Of a stretch of DNA of 64,000 nt, positions 34,269-42,614 are shown piece by piece. Position numbers and translations under genes: made by a program. The stretch lies in assembly GCA_036960605.1 (NCBI GenBank), contig JBALXI010000006.1:62001-126000 (forward strand), in the 5' to 3' direction. The notes below the pieces were generated by a model that did no database searches, was not told where the DNA came from, and saw nothing but the letters and a program-made list of their open reading frames with translations. The stretch comes from Oleispira sp036960605 (GTDB taxonomy: Bacteria > Pseudomonadota > Gammaproteobacteria > Pseudomonadales > Oceanobacteraceae). Position 1 is the first letter of the stretch; each line of letters starts with the position of its first letter.

Positions 34269-35732
34269 TTAGCTATTTTCAGCTTCAGTAAACATATCTT
34301 GTATCTCTTTATTAGGCGCTGGCGTTAGCAAGCTAACCGCAATAATTGAGATAGTAGCTAGCATAAAGCCGGGTACGATTTCGTAAATGTCGAACAAACC
34401 ACCGCTTAGCTGTTTCCAAATTACAACCGTAATGCCACCGACCAAAATACCGGCCAAGCAACCTTGACGATTCATCCGTGACCAGAAAAGAGACAAGATA
34501 ATCGCAGGGCCAAATGCTGCACCAAAACCTGCCCAAGCATAAGATACTAAGCCTAATACTGAACTCTCAGGATCAAGCGCTAATAACCACGCGACAATCG
34601 CAATACCGACAACCGAAAAACGACCAATTTTCACCAACGATTCTGGCGCGGCATTCTTATTGAATATCGACTTATAAAAATCCTCAGTAAGCGCAGCAGA
34701 AGAAACCAATAACTGAGAATCAGCTGTCGACATAATGGCGGCTAAAATCGCGGCTAATAAAATACCAGCCACCAGAGGATGAAATAACGCTTGAACCAAA
34801 GAGATGAAGACTGTTTCCGCATCGGCTAATGGCGTTTCGAAATAACCAATACCGGCGATACCCACGAAGAAGGCACCGACTAGGCCGATTAAAGTCCAAG
34901 TAACAGCAATGCGACGCGCGGCTTTAATGTCATCTTTACTCTTAATCGCTTTAAAGCGGGCAAGAATATGCGGCTGGCCAAAATAACCCAGACCCCAAGC
35001 TAATAAAGAAACAATACTGATCCAGCCAAGCGCTTCACCGGAGGCTTTCGTGAAAGGATCTAATAGCTCCACATTGCTGGCGGCTAAAATAGCGGAAGGC
35101 GCTTGATCTAAATGCATGAAAGCGGCAACCGGTACTAGAATAAGCGCCGCAGCCATCAACAAACCTTGCACTAAATCGGTCCAAGATACTGCTAAGAAAC
35201 CACCAAAGAAGGTATAAGAAACGACAGCGATAGTGCCGACAGTCACGGCGATGGTGTAGTCCAAACCAAATACGGTTTCGAATAATTTACCACCGGCCAC
35301 TAAGCCAGAGCTGGTATAGAACAAGAAGAATAATAAAATAAAGAACGCTGAAATGACTCGAATCGCAATTTTATCTTCAAAACGATTACTGAAATATTGC
35401 GGCAGTGTCAGGCTGTCTCCGGCCAATTGTGAATAAACGCGTAAGCGTGGTGCTACGATCAACCAGTTTAAGTAAGTGCCGAGAAATAAGCCTAAGCCTA
35501 ACCAAGACGCTTCCCAGCCAGCGATATAAGCATAACCCGGCATGCCGAGTAATAACCAACCCGACATATCGGAAGCACCCGCAGAAAGTGCCGAAGGCCA
35601 CGGCCCTAAAGAACGCCCACCCAAAATATAATCGGAAAGGTTGTTTGTTTTTTTATACGCCCATAAACCAATCCAGAGCATCAGCCCTAGATAGAGAAAG
35701 AAGGTAATGGCCACGGAAATTGATGCACTCAT
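34269..35732 (-). CDS. putP: Sodium/proline symporter
   Basis: 487 residues with 12-13 hydrophobic helices, the SSSF fold. The signature GGRSLGPWPSALSAGASDMS near residues 38-57, followed by WLLLGMPG, fits PutP, and A-x-xMSTADSQLLVSSAALTEDF marks the conserved region in helix 8-9. It imports L-proline with Na+ across the inner membrane. It lies 88 bases downstream of putA on the same strand, so uptake and catabolism are probably co-regulated by the AraC gene further upstream. Confidence 0.94.
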   Translation of the reverse strand: MSASISVAITFFLYLGLMLWIGLWAYKKTNNLSDYILGGRSLGPWPSALSAGASDMSGWLLLGMPGYAYIAGWEASWLGLGLFLGTYLNWLIVAPRLRVYSQLAGDSLTLPQYFSNRFEDKIAIRVISAFFILLFFLFYTSSGLVAGGKLFETVFGLDYTIAVTVGTIAVVSYTFFGGFLAVSWTDLVQGLLMAAALILVPVAAFMHLDQAPSAILAASNVELLDPFTKASGEALGWISIVSLLAWGLGYFGQPHILARFKAIKSKDDIKAARRIAVTWTLIGLVGAFFVGIAGIGYFETPLADAETVFISLVQALFHPLVAGILLAAILAAIMSTADSQLLVSSAALTEDFYKSIFNKNAAPESLVKIGRFSVVGIAIVAWLLALDPESSVLGLVSYAWAGFGAAFGPAIILSLFWSRMNRQGCLAGILVGGITVVIWKQLSGGLFDIYEIVPGFMLATISIIAVSLLTPAPNKEIQDMFTEAENS

Positions 35733-35820
35733 AAGGGTGATCCTTTTGTAATTGTTATTGTATTTATCAAACTAGGCATTAAATGCCTAGCGTACTGTGC
35801 GAGTTGTATTCGTTACATCG

Positions 35821-38800
35821 TTAAAGAGAAAGCAAACTAGCATTGCCTCCCACGGCGGTTGTATTAATGGTGCGCACACGTTCCGTTGCAAAGCGCTTGA
35901 GATAATTTGGACCGCCCGCTTTCGGGCCAGTGCCCGATAAACCACGACCACCAAAAGGTTGAACGCCGACCACCGCACCGATTTGATTACGGTTAATGTA
36001 GCAGTTGCCCACGCGAACCCGAGATTCAATATAAGCCGCGGTGACTTGATTGCGGCTGTGAATCCCTAGCGTTAAGCCATAACCCGTTTGGTTAATATCA
36101 TCAATTACCTGATCAAGCTGGCAGGCTTGATAGCGATGAATATGCAGCACCGGGCCAAACTGTTCACGGCCGAGATCGTTAATTGAATCAATGGCAATCG
36201 CCACCGGTAAAACGAAATAGCCTTTATTTAATTCACCATGATGACGCGCTTCAGTAAGCACCTTGCCTTGGCTGCGCCATTGCTCAATATATTGCTGTAA
36301 GCCTTGCTGAGCTTTGACATCAATCACTGGACCGCAGTCTGTGGCATACAGCTCAGGATTGCCTAATTCAAAACGCTGCAGCGCACCGTCAATTAACTCA
36401 ATCACACGATCAGCAATATCGTCTTGCACACATAAAATACGCAACGCCGAGCAACGCTGACCTGCGCTTGAAAAAGCGGAGGCCATCACATCAGCAACGA
36501 CTTGCTCAGGAAGTGAGGTTGAATCGACCAGCATGGCATTTTGGCCACCGGTTTCTGCGATGAAGGTCGCAATCGCGCCTTCACGCTGTGCTAGAGTGCG
36601 GTTAATTAAATGAGCGGTTTCGGTAGAGCCAGTAAACGCAATACCGACCAAGCGCGAATCACTTAATAGCGCATTGCCAATGGTCGCCCCGGCACCGGGT
36701 AAAAACTGCAAGACCGAGCTAGGAATTCCCGCTTGGTGGAATAATTCAATCGCCCGCGCGGCAATTAATGACGTTTGCTCGGCAGGTTTCGCCAATACAC
36801 AATTACCCGCAACAAGGGCGGCGCTGACTTGGCCGAGGAAAATCGCTAACGGAAAATTCCACGGGCTAATGCATAAAAAGACGCCACGGCCAGCGTAATA
36901 ATGTTCATTACTTTCACCGGTTGGCCCTGGTAATAAAGTCAGCTGCAAACCGGTGCGCGCTTGTTCAGCATAATAACGACAGAAATCGACAGCTTCGCGT
37001 ATTTCATCAATACCATCTTGTATCGTCTTCCCGGCTTCACGAGTACACAGCGCAATTAATTCGGCGGTATGTTGCTCCATCAGATCGGCCATACGATCTA
37101 AGCAGGCGGCGCGTTCAATAATCGGCGTTTTATCCCAAGCAAACCAAGCATCATCAGCACTGCTTAACGCTTGCTGCGCTTGCTCGGCCGACGCCCAGTT
37201 AACCTGACCGACAATGGCTTGAGTATCATAGGGGCTGCGAATCGTTAATTGCTCAGTGCCTATCTCTTTTTGACCATTAATCAGTGGAAAAGCAAACCAT
37301 TCTTTATCATCAAACGCATGGATATCCGCCAATAGTGGCTCACGTTCAAATGCGATCGACAGGTTGTAGCCTTGTGAGTTGCGACGATTACCTTTGCTTG
37401 GCTCGGCAAATAATTCACCGGGGCGAGGTATTTTTGGATTGCGATAAAGACCGTTACGCTGCGCTTGCGCAACCGGGGAATTGATCAGCTCGGTGACCGG
37501 TGTATTGGCATCGACCAAGCGATGAACGAAAGAAGAGTTCGCGCCGTTTTCTAATAAGCGACGCACCAGGTAAGGCAGTAAATCTTTATGCGCGCCCACT
37601 GGTGCATAAATACGCACGTTAACCGTTTTATGGTCAGCCGCCATGTCTTCTAACAAGGTATCGTAGAGAGCATCACCCATGCCGTGTAAACGCTGGAACT
37701 CAAACGCACGGCTAGAATTCTCTTCAGCCATTTGCATCACAACCGCAACGGTATGCGCGTTATGGCTAGCAAATTGTGGATAAATGCAGTTATCGGTAGC
37801 GGTGCTTAATAAGTAGCGTACGCAGGCCATGTAAGAAACGTCTGTATTTTCTTTGCGGGTAAATACTGGGTAATCCGCTAAACCGAGCTGCTGGGCGTGT
37901 TTAATTTCACTATCCCAATACGCACCTTTCACTAAGCGCACAGGAATTTCATCGCCTTGCTCACGCGCTAAGCTGGCGAGAAAACCTAAAACAGGTAACG
38001 CCCGCTTTGAATAAGCTTGTACCACTAAACCAAATTGTCCCCAGCCTTTCGCTTCCGGGCTTTGATACAACTGTTGGAATAAACGTAATGACAGTTCTAA
38101 GCGATCGGCTTCTTCAGCATCAATGGTCAGTGCCACATTTAAACTGCGTGCTTCTTTGATGAGCGCGATGACTCGATTGAACAGCTCATCCATTACCCAA
38201 GCATCATGAGATTCTTCATAACGTGGAAAAAGGGCGGAGAGCTTGATCGAAATGCTAGGCTGTGGGCGATCACTGCGCCACTCTTTATTGCCTTTTTTTA
38301 CACTGCTGGCAAGCGACTGAATAGCCTGTGAATACGACTGAAAATAGAACTCGGCGTCTTGATCGGTAAACGCCGCTTCGCCGAGCATATCAAAAGAATA
38401 GGTATAGCCTTTAGCGCGGTAGCTCTTGCTGTTTTTAATCGCTTCATTAATGTCGCGACCCAATACAAACTGCTTGCCCATAATGCGCATGGCTTGATTC
38501 ATCGCATTACGAATAACCGGTTCACCGGCGCGCTTCACCAAACGTGATAGCAAATTGCCCGCGCTTTGAGTTTCGCCGCCAAGGTTGACGACTTTACCGG
38601 TAAGCATCAAACCCCAAGTCGAGGCATTAACCAACAACGATTCAGACTGGCCTAAATGTTCATTCCACTCGGCGCCGGATAGCTTATCGCGAATCAGAGC
38701 ATCGGCCGTATCCGCATCTGGAATACGCATCAACGCTTCGGCCAAGCACATTAAAATCACGCCTTCTTCGTTATCCAAGCTGTACTCTTGTAATAACTTA

Positions 38801-39030
38801 TCCACCGCGTGGGCAATGTCACCTTGCTCGCGAATTTTATCGATTAAACGACGGGCACGATTTTCAGTTTTATGACGAACTTCATGATCAGCTTCTGCCA
38901 AGGTCACCAGTTCGGCCATATAGTCATCTTCATCAACCGCGTAATGGTTAACGATGCGCTCAAACCATTGCTCACTGGTAATCGCTTGTTCTTGGGTAGA
39001 TAAAATCTGGCTAGCGTCGAAAGCGCTCAT
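35821..39030 (-). CDS. putA: Bifunctional proline dehydrogenase / P5C dehydrogenase
   Basis: 1069 residues, clearly shorter than the roughly 1320 of enterobacterial PutA. There is no N-terminal ribbon-helix-helix, so it is not a self-repressor. Residues 150-500 are the FAD barrel (SIKLSALFPRYEE, LTIDAEEADRLELSL, VRLVKGAYWDSEIK). Residues 580-1060 are the aldehyde dehydrogenase with catalytic SSAGQRCSALR and general-base ETGGQNAML. It oxidises proline to glutamate through pyrroline-5-carboxylate, with channelled transfer, using quinone and NAD+. The short form occurs in Pseudomonas-type lineages where an AraC protein (PruR) activates it; such a gene lies upstream here. Confidence 0.96.
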   Translation of the reverse strand: MSAFDASQILSTQEQAITSEQWFERIVNHYAVDEDDYMAELVTLAEADHEVRHKTENRARRLIDKIREQGDIAHAVDKLLQEYSLDNEEGVILMCLAEALMRIPDADTADALIRDKLSGAEWNEHLGQSESLLVNASTWGLMLTGKVVNLGGETQSAGNLLSRLVKRAGEPVIRNAMNQAMRIMGKQFVLGRDINEAIKNSKSYRAKGYTYSFDMLGEAAFTDQDAEFYFQSYSQAIQSLASSVKKGNKEWRSDRPQPSISIKLSALFPRYEESHDAWVMDELFNRVIALIKEARSLNVALTIDAEEADRLELSLRLFQQLYQSPEAKGWGQFGLVVQAYSKRALPVLGFLASLAREQGDEIPVRLVKGAYWDSEIKHAQQLGLADYPVFTRKENTDVSYMACVRYLLSTATDNCIYPQFASHNAHTVAVVMQMAEENSSRAFEFQRLHGMGDALYDTLLEDMAADHKTVNVRIYAPVGAHKDLLPYLVRRLLENGANSSFVHRLVDANTPVTELINSPVAQAQRNGLYRNPKIPRPGELFAEPSKGNRRNSQGYNLSIAFEREPLLADIHAFDDKEWFAFPLINGQKEIGTEQLTIRSPYDTQAIVGQVNWASAEQAQQALSSADDAWFAWDKTPIIERAACLDRMADLMEQHTAELIALCTREAGKTIQDGIDEIREAVDFCRYYAEQARTGLQLTLLPGPTGESNEHYYAGRGVFLCISPWNFPLAIFLGQVSAALVAGNCVLAKPAEQTSLIAARAIELFHQAGIPSSVLQFLPGAGATIGNALLSDSRLVGIAFTGSTETAHLINRTLAQREGAIATFIAETGGQNAMLVDSTSLPEQVVADVMASAFSSAGQRCSALRILCVQDDIADRVIELIDGALQRFELGNPELYATDCGPVIDVKAQQGLQQYIEQWRSQGKVLTEARHHGELNKGYFVLPVAIAIDSINDLGREQFGPVLHIHRYQACQLDQVIDDINQTGYGLTLGIHSRNQVTAAYIESRVRVGNCYINRNQIGAVVGVQPFGGRGLSGTGPKAGGPNYLKRFATERVRTINTTAVGGNASLLSL

Positions 39031-39178
39031 AGTTGCGCTCCTAAAAATAGACTTCGAGAGTCAAGGAGGATGGATGGCTCAAATATTTGAACAATTATTA
39101 TTATGATTAAATCATCTAGTCATTTTCACTATAGAGAGCTTAGCGACAGAATAATTGTGAGAAGGTCTGCTATTTTTG

Positions 39179-39994
39179 TTAAAAACTCTGAATAGAGGAT
39201 TTATGACGGTCTTTCCTGACTTGTCCTGGGGAAGTATTGAGCTTTGCCTTAATCACATGATTAAGCGCACTCTGATTGGTGAAACCCGTATCCGCCGCAA
39301 TTTGAGCAATGGTTAAACCAGAATTGCGCAATAACCAGATCGCTCTTTCCGTGCGTTGCTGCAATAAATATTGGTGTGGAGTAATGCCGGTATGCTGGCG
39401 AAAACGTAAATGAAACTGGCTACTGCTCATATGACAAAAGCGGGCGAGCTCATCAATACTGATTTTCTCGGCTAAATTCTCCAAAATAAAATGGTTTAAA
39501 CCCTCGATATTCAAGCGCGAATTCATATCACTGGAGGGTTTGTCGTGCACCACGTTCGCTTGCTGCAATCGGTGCTGCAGGCTCAATAAAATCAACGAAA
39601 TGAAATGAGGTTGAATAGCACTAGTTTTAGTTGAAGAGCGGCTTTGCAGCGACAGCTCATCACTGAGCGCCGAGATTAATTTCACCAACTGACTATCTAG
39701 CAATAAAAACTTCGGCTGATAAAACAAACTGCTTAATACCATCGCATCAATACGCACATCAGAAGGGTCAATATCAATCACCAAAACACGGTTGTTTTCT
39801 GCCCCGTGGAAGGCATGCCAGCATTCGCTAGGAATCAAACATGCGTGCTGGCGCTCAAAGGTAATGATCTTCTGATCGGCCAACTGCAGCTGTATTTGCC
39901 CGGTTAAACCCAAGACCAGCTGGTGGTGCGTATGTTTATGCTGATTCCATTCGCTATTGAGCTCTTGAATACGAGTATCGGTAGAATCAGACAT
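39179..39994 (-). CDS. AraC family regulator, probable PruR-like activator of put genes
   Basis: 271 residues. Residues 15-90 form a cupin-like sensor (QHKHTHHQLVLGLTGQIQLQ). The last 100 are a double AraC HTH: DELARFCHMSSSQFHLRFRQ and HTGITPHQYLLQQR, then GLTIAQIAADTGFTNQSALN. It sits 148 bases upstream of putA on the same strand, and PutA lacks its own DNA-binding domain. That fits PruR of Pseudomonas, a proline-responsive activator of putA (family knowledge; orthology not tested). The inducer would be proline or a derivative. The 157 bases to the divergent gene at 40152 show nothing else recognised. Confidence 0.85.
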   Translation of the reverse strand: MSDSTDTRIQELNSEWNQHKHTHHQLVLGLTGQIQLQLADQKIITFERQHACLIPSECWHAFHGAENNRVLVIDIDPSDVRIDAMVLSSLFYQPKFLLLDSQLVKLISALSDELSLQSRSSTKTSAIQPHFISLILLSLQHRLQQANVVHDKPSSDMNSRLNIEGLNHFILENLAEKISIDELARFCHMSSSQFHLRFRQHTGITPHQYLLQQRTERAIWLLRNSGLTIAQIAADTGFTNQSALNHVIKAKLNTSPGQVRKDRHKSSIQSF

Positions 39995-40151
39995 AGAGGT
40001 TGCAGCTCTAACTTATTAAGAGTGTATTAACCATGATAGCGACATTGAGCCCAGAGTCATCCTTATTGTTAACGAAATAACGCGAGGTTAATGAGAAGTA
40101 AGGCTGGTTTGAGAGCAGCCTATCTTGACCCTGCTTATCTAGACGATTAAA

Positions 40152-41237
40152 GTGCAAGCGTTCAATAAAATCACGGAAGAACACCAACCCGCAGGAGCGA
40201 CTTCGGTTGAATACATCATCATGGCAGAACTAGTACATGCAAAATTTCTAGCGTGGCGCCACCTCCATCTATTAGAAAGCCCATTCTTTGCCAAAGCCGA
40301 TGTTGAGAGCGCGGTAAATATCCACAAATCTCGTGGCATGGCGCGCAATCGCGGTATCTCAAACTTCCAAGCCTGGCTCGATCGCACCAGTATGCCGTTA
40401 GGTGAATTAACTTATGAAGTGATGGACAGCTTAAAAAATGGCACCAGCTATTATGTGCACCGCCATACAGAAAAGCCTCGGCGACCTTTGCTGTATTGGA
40501 GCTCAAGCGATGAAAAAACAGATAGCTTCTTTGGTATCAACGGTGGATGGGAGGTGCACGAGTATGTCGCCCCCGCACTGCGAAACAAGCTGCGAATAAT
40601 GCTGAAGCGGATAGATCCGCCTAAACCCGTCATCGTGCGTAAAATTCCCAATACGACTGCGGCACAAGCAAGCAATCAGCCGACCCAAGATGTCACCGAA
40701 AAACACATGTTTGTACTGGATGTAAAACAAGCCAGTGGCAGCACTCTGCCAGAACAAGCCAAAATCACCCTCGTAGGCTTTAATACCACCCAAGATACTC
40801 TACCAGTACAAGAGCAGAGCGACGTTATTCTCGATACAGAAAGCCGAATATTCCGCGCCAAGCCAGGTGATGTGTTTGAAGTCTTTGCCATACCAGATCG
40901 CATGAAGGTGATTAGAAAAGACCTAATCGATAATAAGAACTTAAACGCCTCCATCGCCAACAACCTAATCACCGCCCTGCAAGAGACAAATACCTACAAT
41001 CGCCCAGATGGAACCATTGTTCACGAGATGGAATACCTAATCACCAACCGATATTTAGATATCGAGCTATTGGATGAAGATGATATTCCAGAGGCCTTTG
41101 CCCAATATCAGGTATTCGATGCTCAAGATGAGTTATATGCCGAAGGTGAACTGGATGAGCAAGGTTGTGCTCGAGTTGAAGGGATTGATCAGGATGGTGC
41201 CAGAGTGCATTTTCCAGGATTTGATCAGTATTTGTGA
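40152..41237 (+). CDS. Probable T6SS cargo-associated protein
   Basis: 361 residues from GTG 40152; a stop lies just upstream in frame. A later ATG at 40221 is possible. Residues 1-110 (EYIIMAELVHAKFLAWRHLH, SRGMARNRGISNFQAWLDR) match no family I know. Residues 185-361 look like two beta-sandwich modules, ending in ELDEQGCARVEGIDQDG and VHFPGFDQY. That ending resembles the ELDEDGKARVEGI--G-CQVTFPDLD theme seen in proteins encoded near VgrG and PAAR genes of type VI secretion systems. The 5' 315 bases are duplicated, with frameshifts, at 45779. No secretion gene lies in the window, so the link is inferred. Confidence 0.62.
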   Translation: MQAFNKITEEHQPAGATSVEYIIMAELVHAKFLAWRHLHLLESPFFAKADVESAVNIHKSRGMARNRGISNFQAWLDRTSMPLGELTYEVMDSLKNGTSYYVHRHTEKPRRPLLYWSSSDEKTDSFFGINGGWEVHEYVAPALRNKLRIMLKRIDPPKPVIVRKIPNTTAAQASNQPTQDVTEKHMFVLDVKQASGSTLPEQAKITLVGFNTTQDTLPVQEQSDVILDTESRIFRAKPGDVFEVFAIPDRMKVIRKDLIDNKNLNASIANNLITALQETNTYNRPDGTIVHEMEYLITNRYLDIELLDEDDIPEAFAQYQVFDAQDELYAEGELDEQGCARVEGIDQDGARVHFPGFDQYL

Positions 41238-41368
41238 GTTAACGTCGAAAAATAAAGACGTTAATAGTGTGATTAGATGATGCCCTAGATAGGAACAAAA
41301 AATACGCGATCAGTATAAGTATTTTTTGTTCCCTTAATTCTTTGTATTGATTGTAATAAACCTAGGAA

Positions 41369-41530
41369 TCACATCGAAAATAGAAAATCCTTATTTTTTT
41401 TGATGATGAACTTATATTGCTGACTTTTATTTAAATTTACTTTAGTTCCCTTTACTGCTTGTATCTCACTTATATTTTCTTTCGACCAGTTCGTTGTATC
41501 TGGAGGGTTTTTCTTATTTGAATCGTTCAT
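41369..41530 (-). CDS. Small conserved-context protein, 53 aa
   Basis: A short frame from ATG 41530 to TGA 41369, with AGGA eight bases ahead of the start. It begins 16 bases after the end of the putative immunity gene on the same strand, so it looks like the third gene of that operon. The product MNDSNKKNPPDTTNWSKENI continues with Lys-rich sequence to a hydrophobic end (KDFLFSM). No signal peptide or membrane segment. It could be a second small immunity or chaperone protein, or the 5' remnant of a longer gene. Function unknown. The rest of the 41238-41546 gap shows nothing else. Confidence 0.5.
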   Translation of the reverse strand: MNDSNKKNPPDTTNWSKENISEIQAVKGTKVNLNKSQQYKFIIKKNKDFLFSM

Positions 41531-41546
41531 GAAATATATCCTTTTG

Positions 41547-42614
41547 TTAGTAATCCTGACTGTTTTCAGAAGAAATCTTTTTTAGTTCGAAAGAACCAGA
41601 TAGGTATTCTCCTTTTATGACTATTTCAGTTAATCCTTTTACGAAGGTCATGCTGTCTATAGTGTTTGTTTTTGAATCATCAATTTTTACTATGATATAT
41701 TCACCCTTTTTTAATATACTCCCCATCGAGATGTACTTATCATCGTTGAAAATTGAAAATCTTATTTGATTGTTTTGTGTATATACATACATTTTAAAAT
41801 CATTAGGGATCAGAGTGTATGATCCAATGATATCGACTGGTTTTGTATTTTTATCTGTTTCTAGTTGATAGGTATAGGACTCAAGTATTGCCCGAAGGGC
41901 ATCTTTAGGTATGTTTGTATCTTTGTGCGATAGCTCTGGTCGCGAAGAATTGTTTTTTGCAGTAGTTTCGTAAACTTGCCCTGTTGTATAGTGCCAGTAG
42001 TATGTTTTGTATCCCCCTTTAATATCCACCGTATATTTTATTAATGAAGGCTTAATTATTGCTTGTATCGGGGTGTTGTTGGCTATAATTAATTTTGTAG
42101 AGTAGTTGGCCTCATTGGTATCTAGTATCAGGTATTTTGATTTATCTTTCGTATTAAAATAAATTCCGCAGCGAGTATAGTTAGTCCTCCCCCCCGTACA
42201 CTCTGATACCGTTAGGAGTTTTCTTTTCGTAATCATGTCTTCCAACTTCTTTAGATATATCTTGTTGTCTCGACCGTCCTCGAAGTAAGTGCCATTTTCA
42301 TCATTGTAAAACTCTGGATCGTATAAGGAGGAAAATCCATCTTCAATTGATATTTTATATGGGATGTAATATAAAAATGGTTTTTCAGTAGTTCTACTTT
42401 TTTTACCGCTATTTATTTCTACTATAGTCGCCCATTTATTGTCTTTACTCATACCATAAATCTCATATAAAATAATAGAATATTCGTTTTCATTTTTTAT
42501 GAATATTGTTTCAGCGTGGCCTTTTTGATTTAAAATTATGTTGCCATCTTTTTCTATTATTTGAGCATTCCCATACAATGGAAGCAGTATTAATAGTAAT
42601 ATTATATATTTCAT
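41547..42614 (-). CDS. Exported protein, putative immunity partner of the hydrolase
   Basis: 355 residues with a clear Sec signal (YIILLLILLPLYGNAQ), so the mature protein works in the periplasm or outer membrane. Its ATG overlaps the TGA of the large peptidoglycan-hydrolase gene (4 bases), the coupling expected of toxin and antidote. The mature part is rich in Lys, Tyr, Ser and Thr with beta-strand patterns, such as GGYKTYYWHYTTGQVYETTA and VDIIGSYTLIPNDF, and has two nearby cysteines in SECTGGRTNYTRCGIYF. I recognise no family. A periplasmic inhibitor of a wall hydrolase is the simplest reading (inference); an accessory delivery protein is an alternative. Confidence 0.65.
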   Translation of the reverse strand: MKYIILLLILLPLYGNAQIIEKDGNIILNQKGHAETIFIKNENEYSIILYEIYGMSKDNKWATIVEINSGKKSRTTEKPFLYYIPYKISIEDGFSSLYDPEFYNDENGTYFEDGRDNKIYLKKLEDMITKRKLLTVSECTGGRTNYTRCGIYFNTKDKSKYLILDTNEANYSTKLIIANNTPIQAIIKPSLIKYTVDIKGGYKTYYWHYTTGQVYETTAKNNSSRPELSHKDTNIPKDALRAILESYTYQLETDKNTKPVDIIGSYTLIPNDFKMYVYTQNNQIRFSIFNDDKYISMGSILKKGEYIIVKIDDSKTNTIDSMTFVKGLTEIVIKGEYLSGSFELKKISSENSQDY

